Of a DNA stretch of 64,000 nt, positions 1-9,673 are shown in pieces. A program made the translations under genes and the position numbers. The notes under the pieces were generated by a model that was not told where the DNA came from, ran no database searches, and was given only the letters and a program-made list of their open reading frames with translations. The first letter of the stretch is position 1. The number at the start of each line of letters is the position of its first letter. Origin of the DNA: Bacteroides ndongoniae (GTDB taxonomy: Bacteria; Bacteroidota; Bacteroidia; Bacteroidales; Bacteroidaceae); contig NZ_FNVV01000014.1 of assembly GCF_900108345.1 (NCBI RefSeq), positions 496,001 to 560,000 on the forward strand, read 5' to 3'.

Positions 1-1
1 G

Positions 2-1072
2 AAAAAGAATATAGCAGGTTATTCCGTAGTGATGTTTTCCATTGATACTTTGGGATTGCCACGTGCTATCAATATTTTGACAACCAAACATAAAGACTTC
101 GACAAGGAAGTCATCAGATTGACCAAAGAACTTCCCCACTGCCTACCATGTCGGGACAAGAATGGGAAGCGGATGGAATGTCTATTTACGGTATATGTCC
201 CATTTCTGCCACAACACTATAGAGACCGAGTAAGAAAAGACAGTATTTGGAAAGAAGAACAGAAACATTGCTTTGTGGAATGGGAATCACCTTCTCGTTT
301 CCGGGACGGAAATCCTGTTGCAATACAAGATTATATAGAGGAAAGGCTTGTGTATGACCCAAAGTTGTTGGGTAATAAAGAACAGGTAAGAGGGTTTTAT
401 AATGCAAAAATAAATTCGTATGGAGAAGTGTCCGAAGTAAATGTTTTCCGGAGTTGTGGCATACAGGAGTGGGACGCGCAAGTAATGGATATTATCAAAG
501 GTATGCCGCGGTGGACACCTGCCATCAGTTTTTATGGCAAAAACAAATACATGGAGTCCAAATGGACCATGAACGTTTTTTTCAGGAAGACAAAAGGCAA
601 GCTGATTGCCCATACATTTGAGAAAGATCTTGAAACAGGTGTCCCCGTATGCTTTTTGAATGAACGGGGCGATACCATTGTGCCATACGGCAAGTATAAA
701 TTCTGTCAAATAAATCGCGTCAAAAATTTAGTTTTCGCATACGAAAACAAACAAGACGCTCGGATTGTCTGCCTGGACAGTCAGGGCAAAGAACTGTATT
801 ATGTATTCCAGTATGACAATGGACCGGATAAAATTCGGGAAGGCCTGTTTCGCATAATGGACAAAAACGGACTGATCGGTTTCGCTGATTCTTTAGGGAA
901 TGTAGTTCTAAAGCCCCAATTCAAATTTGCCTTTCCTTTTGAGAATGGCAAGGCAAAGGTTACATTTTCAGGAAAAAGTAAATCCTCTCCCGATTCTAAA
1001 GATGAAAAACATTACTGGGATAGTCCCGACTGGTATTATATAGATACGAATGGCAAAATATTAAATGAGTGA
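2..1072 (+). CDS. TonB C-terminal-like and WG-repeat protein, N-terminus missing
   Basis: The reading frame is open to the left edge, so the gene begins outside the window; the GTG at 29 and ATG at 32 are probably internal. The first visible residues, ending in a KNGKR..LFTVYVPF stretch, resemble the end of a TonB C-terminal domain (GYSVVMFSIDTLG, then a DKEVIRLTKELP helix). A second domain of this shape follows at about residues 125-190 of the visible part (GFYNAKINSYGEVSEVNV ... MPRWTPA). The C-terminal third has a WG-like repeat (GLIGFADSLGNVVLKPQFKFAFPFENGKAKV). TonB-C domains contact outer-membrane receptors in transporters, but in Bacteroidetes they are also found in peptidase-linked and orphan envelope proteins. 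Inference: an envelope protein with two TonB-C-like modules; its substrate is unknown. Confidence 0.6.
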   Translation, partial: KKNIAGYSVVMFSIDTLGLPRAINILTTKHKDFDKEVIRLTKELPHCLPCRDKNGKRMECLFTVYVPFLPQHYRDRVRKDSIWKEEQKHCFVEWESPSRFRDGNPVAIQDYIEERLVYDPKLLGNKEQVRGFYNAKINSYGEVSEVNVFRSCGIQEWDAQVMDIIKGMPRWTPAISFYGKNKYMESKWTMNVFFRKTKGKLIAHTFEKDLETGVPVCFLNERGDTIVPYGKYKFCQINRVKNLVFAYENKQDARIVCLDSQGKELYYVFQYDNGPDKIREGLFRIMDKNGLIGFADSLGNVVLKPQFKFAFPFENGKAKVTFSGKSKSSPDSKDEKHYWDSPDWYYIDTNGKILNE

Positions 1073-1254
1073 ATTTATGAATATTTTGAAATTAAATAAA
1101 TACTTAATAGAGTTTATACCGAATAATTGATTAAAGCGTTCAGGTCGAATGTAGGCAACCTTCGATACTAAACTAGGCAATAATCCCCAATGATTGAGAA
1201 TTTATTTTATCATTCATCTTTGGATATTATTCAGCAAAAAGGAATGGAAGCAAC

Positions 1255-2397
1255 TTAATACCTCTGCTGATACTTTTTATAAAAAGTCAGGAAGCACAGA
1301 AAGCCTACAAACGCAAAAGGAACTCCGAACAAGGCAGGATAACGGTAACCGCCACTGACGGCCAGACCACCTACGTAAGCACCGATGGCATTGCCCAGGT
1401 TGAACGCTATCTGCACACAGGCACCTCCCAGCATCTCGCCTCCGGGAGCTACACGGATAATCAGTACCTGTTCGGGACTGGAGACGGCGAACAAACCGGC
1501 CGTACACAGCGTCATGAGTATGGCTGCACACCACGGATTGGGCGAAAGGAAGAATATCAGCAACAGAACCACGCAGATCATGGCCTGAACCACGGTACCT
1601 ACCTTGCCGGGTGTATAGCGGTCGGACATGCGTCCGCTCACTAAGTTACCCACCACCATGCCAAAGCCGGCCAGTACCATCAGAGCAGTCATACTTTCCG
1701 TCCGGAAACCGGCTACTTCGGTCAGCATCGGATTGACATAACTGTACCAGCAGAATACACCGCCATTGCCAAGTGCCGTAGCTCCGAGTATCAGCCAGGG
1801 AGCAGGCGTTTTCAGGAAGCGGAACTGTCCCTTGAAGCCGGTATCTTTCAACCCTTCAACACGGGGAACCCAGCGATATATATAATATAAGGTAATCAGT
1901 CCCCAACATGCAACCAACAGGAAAGTGACGCGCCACGAAATGGTGTGGCTCAGCGAAGTGCCCAGCGGCACACCAAACAGATTGGCAACAGTCATGCCTG
2001 CAATCATAATGGACACGGCTTCCGAACCTTTTCCTTCATCGGCCAGTTTCCCGGCTACGATAGAGGCCACTCCGAAATAAGCTCCATGCGGCAGGCCCGA
2101 GATAAATCGACCGGCCATCAGTACCCAATAGTTGGGAGCCGCCGATGCGCAGAGGTTACCTATAATCATTAGCGAAACCAAGACCATCAACGTTTGTTTC
2201 AGTGGCCTTTTACGTGCCAGAAGCAACATCGGAGCACCACAGCACACCCCCAAGGCATATGCCGAAATAAAATGTCCTGCCATCGGAATACTGATACCTA
2301 AATCCTGGGCTACATAAGGCAGAATTCCCATCATGGTAAACTCTGCGATGCCTAATCCCAACGTGCCAAAAGCCAAAGCTATCAGACTTTTCTTCAT
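1255..2397 (-). CDS. MFS transporter, AraJ/DHA1 drug or sugar exporter type
   Basis: A 380-residue polytopic membrane protein with about 12 hydrophobic segments. The N-terminus (FGTLGLGIAEFTMMGILPYVAQDLGIS) and the following ARKRPLK loop with GRFISGLPHGAYFGVAS are typical of the AraJ-like branch of the DHA1 family of proton-coupled exporters, whose members export arabinose, purine ribonucleosides or drugs. The length fits the family. It stands alone on the minus strand and is divergent from the methionine aminopeptidase gene. A TACTTTTG -7-like box lies on the minus strand at 2440-2447, about 45 bp before the start, but no -33 box was found at the right distance. The substrate cannot be told from sequence. 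Confidence 0.85.
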   Translation of the reverse strand: MKKSLIALAFGTLGLGIAEFTMMGILPYVAQDLGISIPMAGHFISAYALGVCCGAPMLLLARKRPLKQTLMVLVSLMIIGNLCASAAPNYWVLMAGRFISGLPHGAYFGVASIVAGKLADEGKGSEAVSIMIAGMTVANLFGVPLGTSLSHTISWRVTFLLVACWGLITLYYIYRWVPRVEGLKDTGFKGQFRFLKTPAPWLILGATALGNGGVFCWYSYVNPMLTEVAGFRTESMTALMVLAGFGMVVGNLVSGRMSDRYTPGKVGTVVQAMICVVLLLIFFLSPNPWCAAILMTLCTAGLFAVSSPEQVLIIRVAPGGEMLGGACVQIAFNLGNAIGAYVGGLAVSGGYRYPALFGVPFAFVGFLCFLTFYKKYQQRY

Positions 2398-2579
2398 TTT
2401 CTAAATCCTGTTATTTACCTGCAATCTTTTTTCGGGGCGCAAAAGTACAGTTTTGTTTGCTAACAGCGAATGCTTTATGTCAAAAAAATAATTTGCCGAG
2501 TACACACGCCATTCTGAATTTATAAAATGAAAGGAGCGATTTGCAGGCAGAGTGCGCAATAACTATTTGCAAAATTATG

Positions 2580-2587
2580 TACCTTTG
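2580..2587 (+). promoter_or_regulatory. Bacteroides -7 box upstream of map
   Basis: TACCTTTG matches the Bacteroidetes -7 consensus TAnnTTTG exactly and lies 21 bp before the ATG at 2609, so the leader would be very short. A TTTG at 2566-2569 is too close (10 bp) to be a normal -33 element, so only the -7 box is supported. Confidence 0.45.
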
Positions 2588-2608
2588 CATCATAAAAAAC
2601 TACGCACA

Positions 2609-3463
2609 ATGAAAAAACTGATCAAAGGAGCCCGGTTTACTCCTAAAAATTATTCCGACGAAGTAGAAGCTAAGATCCAACATTATAAACGGGAAGGCTA
2701 CAGATTGCCCCAACGTCACATGCTGCGTACCGAAGAACAATTGGCCGGTATTCGCGAAAGTGCCAAAATCAATACCGCCCTACTCGACTACATTTCCGAG
2801 AATATTCGTGAAGGCATGTCCACTGCCGAAATCGATCACATGGTCTATTGCTTTACGACCGATCATGATGCCATCCCTGCACCTTTCATGTACGAAGGCT
2901 TTCCCAAAAGCGTATGCGTCAGCATCAACGATGTGGTGTGTCACGGCATACCCAGCACGAAGGAGTTCTTGAAAAGCGGCGATATTGTCAATGTGGATGT
3001 CTCTACTATTTATAAGGGATATTACTCGGACGCTTCGCGCATGTATCTGATTGGTGAAGTCAGCCCGGAAATGAAACGCTTGGTTCAGGTGACTAAGGAG
3101 TGCCGCGACATAGGTGTACAGACGGCGCAGCCCTGGGCTCGTCTGGGTGATGTAGGAGCAGCCATACAGGAGCATGCCGAGAAAAACGGATACAGTGTGG
3201 TGCGCGACCTGTGCGGACACGGTGTAGGCATCAAGTTTCACGAAGAACCGGATGTAGAGCACTTCGGACGTCGCGGAACCGGTATGCTCATTGTACCAGG
3301 CATGACGTTTACCATTGAGCCGATGATCAACATGGGCAGTTACGAGGTCTTTATCGACGAAGCCGACGGATGGACGGTATGTACCGACGACGGTCTGCCT
3401 TCGGCCCAGTGGGAAAGTATGATTCTGATTACGGAGGATGGAAACGAAGTGTTGACTGAATAA
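2609..3463 (+). CDS. map: Type I methionine aminopeptidase
   Basis: A 284-residue M24 metallopeptidase that removes the initiator methionine from new proteins in the cytoplasm. The five metal ligands of the pita-bread fold are visible: D130 (VNVDVS), D141 (YSDASRM), H204 (CGHGVG), E237 (TIEPM) and E269 (AQWESMI); H112 (CHGIP) is the usual substrate-contact histidine. An N-terminal extension of about 40 residues precedes the catalytic domain. An in-frame GTG at 2552 would lengthen the protein, but the ATG at 2609 sits just after a -7 box and begins a conventional MKKLIKG sequence, so it is preferred. The downstream protease gene starts 16 bp later, probably in the same transcript. Confidence 0.95.
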   Translation: MKKLIKGARFTPKNYSDEVEAKIQHYKREGYRLPQRHMLRTEEQLAGIRESAKINTALLDYISENIREGMSTAEIDHMVYCFTTDHDAIPAPFMYEGFPKSVCVSINDVVCHGIPSTKEFLKSGDIVNVDVSTIYKGYYSDASRMYLIGEVSPEMKRLVQVTKECRDIGVQTAQPWARLGDVGAAIQEHAEKNGYSVVRDLCGHGVGIKFHEEPDVEHFGRRGTGMLIVPGMTFTIEPMINMGSYEVFIDEADGWTVCTDDGLPSAQWESMILITEDGNEVLTE

Positions 3464-3478
3464 GGAGGAACACTTCGC

Positions 3479-4429
3479 ATGAAAAGATTTCTAACGACAG
3501 CACTTCTATCTCTCAGTCTTTGTGCAACGGATATGTGCGCACAGATCAAATTGCACTACATCGATGCTGAACAGGCTCGTACGTTGCTTTCGCAGGAAGA
3601 CGCTACCACCCGTCAGTGGAGCCGTTTCGATTACGAAGCCCGATTGGGCCGAAAAGGCGGTACCCGGCAGGAACTGATACGCTTCATTGCCGATCAGGCA
3701 CGCGACTGGAGCGAGGAAGACAAACAACGGATGCAGGAAGCGGCCGACACGCTGAACAGTCATATCAAGGCATTGAACCTGTCGCTGTCTCTTCCGCAGG
3801 AAATCAGGATACTGAAAACAACCATGGCCGAAGAAGGCGGTGCAGGCGGATATACCCGTATGGACTACATCGTAGTGGAAGAACAGATATCCCGTATGAA
3901 GCCCCAACAGGCAAGTTATCTGCTGGCTCACGAACTGTTTCATGTGCTGACACGCAATAATCCGGATTTTCGTGAGAAGATGTACAAGCTGATTGGTTTC
4001 AGCATTGCGCCTGAAGAATTCGAAGTTCCGGCCGATTTGCGTGATGTAGTGATTACCAATCCCGACGTCAACCGCTTCGACAGTTATGCCCGTTTTCGTG
4101 TCAAAGGAGAAGAACGCCCCTGTGCAATGCTGATTTATGCCAACAAACCATACGAAGGAGGCAGCTTCTTCAATTATCTGACGATTGGCCTGATGCCTCT
4201 GAAGAACGATAAGGCGGAGCAGAAAGACGGAAAAACGGTGGTATACGGGATAAAGGATGCGGAGAACTTCTTTGAACAGGTAGGAAGGAATACCGACTAC
4301 ATCATCAATCCTGAAGAGATATTGGCCGAAAACTTCGCATTTCTGCTGACTCGTAAGCCTGTTACCGAAACTCCCGAACTGATTGAGAAGATGCGGCAAG
4401 CCTTGCAACCACAGGCTAACCGTCATTGA
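3479..4429 (+). CDS. Exported putative zinc metalloprotease (HExxH)
   Basis: A 316-residue protein with a signal peptide ([21 protein letters not shown], cleavage near residue 21). It carries a canonical zinc-binding HELFH at residues 151-155, preceded by SYLLA, and a later [10 protein letters not shown] segment (about 278-286) whose glutamate could be the third ligand, as in gluzincins. A strong GGAGG ribosome site at 3464-3468 supports the ATG start. I do not recognise a named family. It follows map by 16 bp and its stop region touches the rmuC region, so map, this gene and rmuC may be co-transcribed. Inference: a periplasmic or secreted peptidase of unknown target. Confidence 0.65.
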   Translation: MKRFLTTALLSLSLCATDMCAQIKLHYIDAEQARTLLSQEDATTRQWSRFDYEARLGRKGGTRQELIRFIADQARDWSEEDKQRMQEAADTLNSHIKALNLSLSLPQEIRILKTTMAEEGGAGGYTRMDYIVVEEQISRMKPQQASYLLAHELFHVLTRNNPDFREKMYKLIGFSIAPEEFEVPADLRDVVITNPDVNRFDSYARFRVKGEERPCAMLIYANKPYEGGSFFNYLTIGLMPLKNDKAEQKDGKTVVYGIKDAENFFEQVGRNTDYIINPEEILAENFAFLLTRKPVTETPELIEKMRQALQPQANRH

Positions 4430-4461
4430 TTGGCTTTATAAACGATATACTGTCGCATATT

Positions 4462-5961
4462 ATGGAAATCGTATTACTGATTATAGGGCTGGGCGTCGGA
4501 ACAGGTGTCGGAATGCTGATTGCAGGGCGTAAAGCCTCTGCCTTGAAAGCACAGCTTGAGGCCGCACAGCAGCGTGAAGACTTGCTGAACCGAACGACCG
4601 ACGAACGCATCGAACGCGAGAAGGCGATTGCCGAAGAACGTCTGAAAGCCATCGGCCAGCAGAACGCCGAACGGCTGGCTGCACAGGAAAAACAGTTTGG
4701 CGAACGCCTGACCGAACAAGAACGCCTTTTTGCCAACCGTCTGGCCGAGCAGGAACGCTTGTTCAACGAACAGAACAACAACCGCGAACAGCAGTTTGCC
4801 GAACGCTTGGCCGAACAGCGTCAGCAGTTGGAGAAACGGCTGGCCGAACAAAAAGAAGAAGCCGAGGCGTTGCATCGTCGGATGAATGCCGAATTCGAAG
4901 CTTTGTCCAACCGCATCTTCCAAAGCAAGGCCGACGACTTTAAGCGGTTGAATGCCGAGCACATCGGAAATCTGCTCCGTCCCTTGGGCGAGAATCTGAA
5001 GGATTTCCGTGAAAAGGTGGAGCAGGTGTACAATACCGAAGCCAAAGAACGCTTCTCGCTGAGCGAACGCATCAAGGATCTGGTAGAACTGAACAACCGC
5101 CTGAGTGAAGAGGCCAACAATCTGACCCGTGCCCTGAAAGGTGACTCGAAGATGCAAGGTAACTGGGGAGAAGTCATTTTGGAGCGACTGTTGCAGGCAT
5201 CAGGCCTTATCGAAGGCGAGCATTATGTCCGTCAGGAATTTCTGCGAGACGAACGCGGCGAAGTTCTGACCAACGATGAAAGCGGCCAGCGTATGCAACC
5301 TGACATCATCGTCCGCTATCCCGACGACCGCGAGATGATTATCGACTCCAAAGTTTCCCTTTCAGCCTATGCTGCCTATACGGCTGCCGAAGACAAGGAA
5401 GAACAGGCCCGTTGCCTGAAAGCGCACCTCCAGTCAGTCCGTACACACATTGACGAATTGAGTCGGAAGGATTATTCGCACTACGACGTCAAAGCTCCCG
5501 ACTTCGTCATGATGTTCATCCCGACGGAAGGAGCTTACCTGCTGGCTGTGCAGAGTGATGCCAATCTGTGGGAGTATGCCTACAACAAGAAAGTGGTGCT
5601 GATGAGCCCTACCAACCTGATCAGTGCCTTGCGTCTGTCGCTCGACCTGTGGAAGCGTGAGAATCAGGTGAAGAATGTGCAGGCCATCATCAAGCGCGGC
5701 ACGTCGCTCTACGAAAAGATTGCGGGCTTTACCGATACTTTCCTAAGCATCGGCGACCGTTTGGGTAGCTTGCAGAAAGATTACGACAAGGCGCTGAACC
5801 AGCTTTCTGATGGTGCCGGTAGTGTGGTACGCCAAGCCGAACAACTGCGTGGCATGAGCCTGACGCCCAAGAAACGCATCTCCCCCCGTCTTCTGCCCCG
5901 TGAAGAAGACCAGACAGAGGATACCGGAGCTGATACACCTGAAACAATAGACCGCTTATAG
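4462..5961 (+). CDS. rmuC: RmuC family DNA recombination protein
   Basis: A 499-residue protein with an N-terminal membrane anchor ([22 protein letters not shown]), a long charged coiled coil of repeated [15 protein letters not shown] units (about residues 30-150) and the conserved RmuC nuclease-like domain ([12 protein letters not shown], then [11 protein letters not shown] and [11 protein letters not shown], which carry the PD-(D/E)xK-like acidic and lysine residues). RmuC limits recombination at inverted repeats. A TTG at 4426 overlapping the previous stop would extend it, but the ATG at 4462 opens directly into the membrane anchor and is preferred. The repetitive DNA at about 4670-4860 reflects the coiled coil. 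Confidence 0.9.
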   Translation: MEIVLLIIGLGVGTGVGMLIAGRKASALKAQLEAAQQREDLLNRTTDERIEREKAIAEERLKAIGQQNAERLAAQEKQFGERLTEQERLFANRLAEQERLFNEQNNNREQQFAERLAEQRQQLEKRLAEQKEEAEALHRRMNAEFEALSNRIFQSKADDFKRLNAEHIGNLLRPLGENLKDFREKVEQVYNTEAKERFSLSERIKDLVELNNRLSEEANNLTRALKGDSKMQGNWGEVILERLLQASGLIEGEHYVRQEFLRDERGEVLTNDESGQRMQPDIIVRYPDDREMIIDSKVSLSAYAAYTAAEDKEEQARCLKAHLQSVRTHIDELSRKDYSHYDVKAPDFVMMFIPTEGAYLLAVQSDANLWEYAYNKKVVLMSPTNLISALRLSLDLWKRENQVKNVQAIIKRGTSLYEKIAGFTDTFLSIGDRLGSLQKDYDKALNQLSDGAGSVVRQAEQLRGMSLTPKKRISPRLLPREEDQTEDTGADTPETIDRL

Positions 5962-6012
5962 CATCTGTTTTACAAAATCGTATAATCAACTAAAAAACAA
6001 TAGACAAGAACA

Positions 6013-6579
6013 ATGAAAGCCTTGAAAGACCGCATCCTTCGTGACGGACGCTGTTTCCCCGGAGGAATATTGAAAGTAGATAACTTCATCAATCATCAGA
6101 TGGATCCTATCCTGATGAAAAGTATCGGTGTAGAATTTGTACGACGCTTTGCATCTACCCCGATCAATAAAGTCATCACAGTTGAAGCTAGTGGAATTGC
6201 TCCGGCAATCATGGTTGGCTATCTGCTCGAATTGCCTGTAGTCTTTGCAAAAAAGAAAAAGCCCAGTACGATGGAGAATATGCTGACTACTTCAGTTTTT
6301 TCGTTTACCAAACAACGTACATACGATGTCTGTGTCAGTCGCGATTTTCTTTGCCCCGGCGACAAAGTGCTGTTTATCGACGATTTTCTGGCCAACGGTA
6401 ATGCAGCCAAAGGTATTCTCGACCTGGTTCAGCAGGCGGGAGCCGAACTGACAGGTATGGGATTCATCATCGAAAAGGCTTTCCAGCATGGAGGCGACGA
6501 GCTGCGTGCGGCAGGCATTCATGTAGAGAGTCTGGCTATTATCGAGAGTCTGGACAACTGTGAGATTAAAATCAGATAA
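6013..6579 (+). CDS. xpt: Xanthine phosphoribosyltransferase
   Basis: A 188-residue enzyme that converts xanthine and PRPP into XMP for purine salvage. The PRPP-binding motif [16 protein letters not shown] (about residues 124-139) and the [17 protein letters not shown]-terminus are characteristic of Xpt. The length equals the usual size of the family. The next gene, 27 bp downstream, is a purine permease, the classical xpt-pbuX arrangement. The 51-bp upstream gap is too short for a purine riboswitch, and no regulatory site was seen. Confidence 0.93.
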   Translation: MKALKDRILRDGRCFPGGILKVDNFINHQMDPILMKSIGVEFVRRFASTPINKVITVEASGIAPAIMVGYLLELPVVFAKKKKPSTMENMLTTSVFSFTKQRTYDVCVSRDFLCPGDKVLFIDDFLANGNAAKGILDLVQQAGAELTGMGFIIEKAFQHGGDELRAAGIHVESLAIIESLDNCEIKIR

Positions 6580-6606
6580 ACCTGTCATCGTTCTTTGTCA
6601 TTGGTA

Positions 6607-7926
6607 ATGGAAGAGAAAAACAAGAACGGGCTTATCTATGGCCTGAACGACCGTCCACCTTTGCGTGAAGCCTTTTTTGCTGCGTTGCAGCATCTGCTGG
6701 CTATTTTTGTGGCTATCATTACTCCGCCGCTCATTATTTCGGGTGCGCTGAAGCTGGATACGGAAACGACCGGTTATCTGGTTTCGATGGCGCTCATTGC
6801 TTCGGGCATCGCTACTTTTGTACAGTGCCGGCGTTTCGGTTTTATCGGTACGGGATTGCTCTGCATACAGGGTACCAGTTTTTCGTTCATTGGCCCCATT
6901 ATAGCTGCTGGTACTACCGGTGGCTTGGCGTTGGTGTTCGGCTCGTGTATGGCTGCTGCTTCGGTCGAAATGATTATCAGCCGGCTGCTGAAGTATACAC
7001 GTAAAATCATCACTCCGCTCGTATCGGGCATCGTCGTTACACTGATTGGTATGAGTCTTATCAAGGTAGGTATTACGGCTTGTGGTGGCGGTGCGGCGGC
7101 TCAGGCCGACGGCAGCTTCGGTAGTTTGCGCTACGTGGGGCTGGCAGCTTTGGTGTTGGTGCTGATTCTGTTCTTCAACCGCAGCAGCAACCGGTACCTG
7201 CGTATGAGTTCTATCGTCATCGGACTAGCCACAGGTTATGTAGTAGCCTGGCTGATGGGGATGATCGACTTCAGCTCGGTACAGAGTTTCGGAGGGGTTA
7301 CCATTCCCCACCCTTTCCGTTTCGGACTCGACATCAGTCTGTCGGCTGTATTGGCATTGGCACTGATTTTTGTGATTACAGCCATCGAAGCCTATGGCGA
7401 TATTACGGCCAATTCGATGATATCCGGCGAGCCGGTTGAAGGTGAAGTGTTTATCCGTCGTGCTTCGGGCGGTATCTTTGCCGACGGCTTCAATTCGATG
7501 ATCTCGGGTATGCTTTGTGCTTTCCCCAATTCGGTATTCGCGCAAAACAACGGCATGATTCAGCTGACGGGAGTAGCCAGCCGTTATGTGGGCTATTACA
7601 TTGCCGGACTCCTTATTCTGCTTGGGCTGTTTCCGGCAGTAGGGCTGGTGTTCTCGCTGATGCCCGAACCGGTATTGGGCGGTGCTACGCTGCTGATGTT
7701 CGGCACCGTGGCGGCTGCCGGCATCCGCATCATTGCTTCGCAGGAGATGAACCGCAAGACTACGCTGGTCATTGCGGTCAGTTTCTCGTTGGGATTGAGT
7801 GTGGAACTGGTTCCGGAGATTCTTTGCCAGCTGCCCGATACCTTGCGTAATATCTTTGCTTCAGGCATCACCACGGGCGGACTGACCGCCATCGTGGCGA
7901 ATGCCTTGATACGGATTAAGGAGTAA
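6607..7926 (+). CDS. Xanthine/uracil permease (NCS2 family)
   Basis: A 439-residue inner-membrane transporter with many hydrophobic segments. The family signature region (QGTSFSFIGPIIAAG near residue 92, and AIEAYGDITANSMISGEPV around 258-276, containing the conserved acidic and asparagine residues) marks the nucleobase-cation symporter 2 family. With xpt directly upstream it most likely imports xanthine or another purine for salvage. A TTG at 6595 could start four codons earlier; the ATG at 6607 is preferred. It ends 27 bp before the convergent BlaR1-like gene. Confidence 0.88.
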   Translation: MEEKNKNGLIYGLNDRPPLREAFFAALQHLLAIFVAIITPPLIISGALKLDTETTGYLVSMALIASGIATFVQCRRFGFIGTGLLCIQGTSFSFIGPIIAAGTTGGLALVFGSCMAAASVEMIISRLLKYTRKIITPLVSGIVVTLIGMSLIKVGITACGGGAAAQADGSFGSLRYVGLAALVLVLILFFNRSSNRYLRMSSIVIGLATGYVVAWLMGMIDFSSVQSFGGVTIPHPFRFGLDISLSAVLALALIFVITAIEAYGDITANSMISGEPVEGEVFIRRASGGIFADGFNSMISGMLCAFPNSVFAQNNGMIQLTGVASRYVGYYIAGLLILLGLFPAVGLVFSLMPEPVLGGATLLMFGTVAAAGIRIIASQEMNRKTTLVIAVSFSLGLSVELVPEILCQLPDTLRNIFASGITTGGLTAIVANALIRIKE

Positions 7927-7952
7927 TCCTATCATCCGTATCAGCCTGTCGG

Positions 7953-9665
7953 TCAAGGTTTCTTCACCGTTTCTTCAACAGTGGAAGAGGCCTTGGCAGA
8001 CGAATAGTTCAGCCGGGTGACATACGCTTGCCGGAGGATTCCTTTCACATCCATCACCATACCCATCGGTACGTCCCGTTCTACTTTCAACGACACGGTT
8101 GTCTCCCCATGTTTGCTTCGGAAGTCTTCCACTTCGTTGCGCAGTTCGTCCAATGTGAAGTTGCTCAACGTCTTGCTCGGACCGTCGGGAGCTATCAGGG
8201 TTATCTTCATTGGAAGCTTTTCGGCAGCATCTGTTTTTCTGAACTTTTTCGGTTGTGCAAAAGTAACCAGGATGGGGAATGCCTTGTCCAGCACCGCTTC
8301 GTCTGTAGTGCCCAGTTCGGAGGCTGCTTCCTGACGTAGTTGGCGATAAACTTCCTTGACTGTGTACAGATACAGGCGCATGGCTTCGGCCGAAGAGCCA
8401 CGGTCGTAGATTATCTCCAAACTGGACCGGAACGGTTGCCCCGACTGTTTAGCCTGCTGATAGTCTTTTCGTAGTACCTCGGTCAGATGCTTGCGGATGA
8501 AGTCTGCACAATCAGTCGGCGTTCCTTCCTGGTCTATCATAACCTGATTGCGCAAGTTGACCAACAGCCGGTGTGCTGCTTTTCCAGATTCAGGAGCAAC
8601 AGTACCGCCCCCTTCCTTGAACTTCCGTGCAAAATACTGCTCCAGCAGCTCGCGCTCGTCCAGTCGGACAGTGTCCTGCGACTGTGTGCCGACGGGCGGT
8701 TTCACCATCTGTTCTACCGCATTCTTCACTTCGGGCCGGGCAAACGCATAGAGCGTCCCCGACACCACGGGCACGAAGAGCAACAGCTTCAGTCGTGCCA
8801 GTCGATTGGTTCTTTTCTTTAACATCATATTGATACGTTGTTTTAGCTTGCTGTGTCCAAAGCCGCTGGCCATAGAGTAGAGCCTTGTGCCGACGGATTT
8901 TTTCACGAGCAACAGTTGATATTGAGTAGCATCGATGCCATGTAGCAGCACGCCGTTGTCTGCTTCGAACTCGTGCACTTCGCGAAGCTCACGCATCAGC
9001 AGCCAGGCGGCAGGATTGAACCAGTGGAGGACGATGATGGCCTGCATCCACAGCAGATCGGCCGTGTGATGATAGTGCAGGTGCATCTGTTCGTGCAGCA
9101 ATATCGCCTCGCGGTTGTTCCGATAGTCTTCTTGCGAAAGAACGATTGTACGGCCCCAGCTGAAAGAACCTTTTTTCAGCGGACAGACAATCAGGCGGAA
9201 GCCCTGCTGTCTTTCGGACGGATAGCAGCAGAACAACTGGCGCATCCGTAGCATCGACAGCAGAAAGAAAGCCAATGTCAGCAGAACCCCACCCGTATAT
9301 GCCCATGTAATCAGGCGTAGGGCGCTGAATGCAGCAGGAGCGGCAGTTGCCGGTGCGGAGACGGTTGCTGTCGGCGGAAGCGGCTGTTCCGCTTCTGTGC
9401 CCTCTGCATGCAGGCGTATGGATGGCGATGCCGAGGAAGGGGCTGTCAACAGTGTTTCGACCGTTGTCATGGGCTTTTGCCACAGGCTGGCTTGCGGAAT
9501 GCTGAGTTGCACGAATGGCAACAGCAGGCAACACAACGTGCCGCCCAACAGCAGCAGACGGTTGGTGCGGAACAGGGTGTCGCTGCGGAAACATAGCCTG
9601 AACACGAAATATAGCGTGGTCAGGCAAAGCGTCGACTTGAACAGATAGAACAGAAAAGCTCCCAT
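7953..9665 (-). CDS. BlaR1-like M56 membrane metallopeptidase with ExbD-like domain
   Basis: A 570-residue membrane peptidase. Hydrophobic segments lie at about 8-25, 36-53, 117-138 and 290-306. The gluzincin site HEQMH is at 191-195 with HEFEAD at 231-236 as the third-ligand region, as in BlaR1/MecR1. The C-terminal half has no penicillin-binding SxxK module; instead the part around residues 370-460 (SLEIIYDRGSSAEAMRLYLY, then VKEVYRQLRQE) resembles the periplasmic domain of Bacteroides ExbD/TolR proteins. In known systems the peptidase is activated by a signal and leads to cleavage of BlaI. The gene lies 8 bp downstream of the BlaI-like gene in one operon. The signal sensed here is unknown and is probably not a beta-lactam. 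Confidence 0.8.
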   Translation of the reverse strand: MGAFLFYLFKSTLCLTTLYFVFRLCFRSDTLFRTNRLLLLGGTLCCLLLPFVQLSIPQASLWQKPMTTVETLLTAPSSASPSIRLHAEGTEAEQPLPPTATVSAPATAAPAAFSALRLITWAYTGGVLLTLAFFLLSMLRMRQLFCCYPSERQQGFRLIVCPLKKGSFSWGRTIVLSQEDYRNNREAILLHEQMHLHYHHTADLLWMQAIIVLHWFNPAAWLLMRELREVHEFEADNGVLLHGIDATQYQLLLVKKSVGTRLYSMASGFGHSKLKQRINMMLKKRTNRLARLKLLLFVPVVSGTLYAFARPEVKNAVEQMVKPPVGTQSQDTVRLDERELLEQYFARKFKEGGGTVAPESGKAAHRLLVNLRNQVMIDQEGTPTDCADFIRKHLTEVLRKDYQQAKQSGQPFRSSLEIIYDRGSSAEAMRLYLYTVKEVYRQLRQEAASELGTTDEAVLDKAFPILVTFAQPKKFRKTDAAEKLPMKITLIAPDGPSKTLSNFTLDELRNEVEDFRSKHGETTVSLKVERDVPMGMVMDVKGILRQAYVTRLNYSSAKASSTVEETVKKP

Positions 9666-9673
9666 AGTCCTGG

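Noticed and set aside
2566..2587. TTTG-N10-TACCTTTG as a complete promoter (also at 27464-27485)
   Set aside because: The spacing of 10 bp is half of the 19-21 bp needed, so the TTTG is not counted as a -33 box.
3506..4426. A 306-codon open frame on the minus strand
   Set aside because: Antisense to the HELFH gene, which has a signal peptide and a good ribosome site.
5962..6012. Possible purine riboswitch before xpt
   Set aside because: Only 51 bp lie between rmuC and xpt and no paired aptamer-like structure is present.
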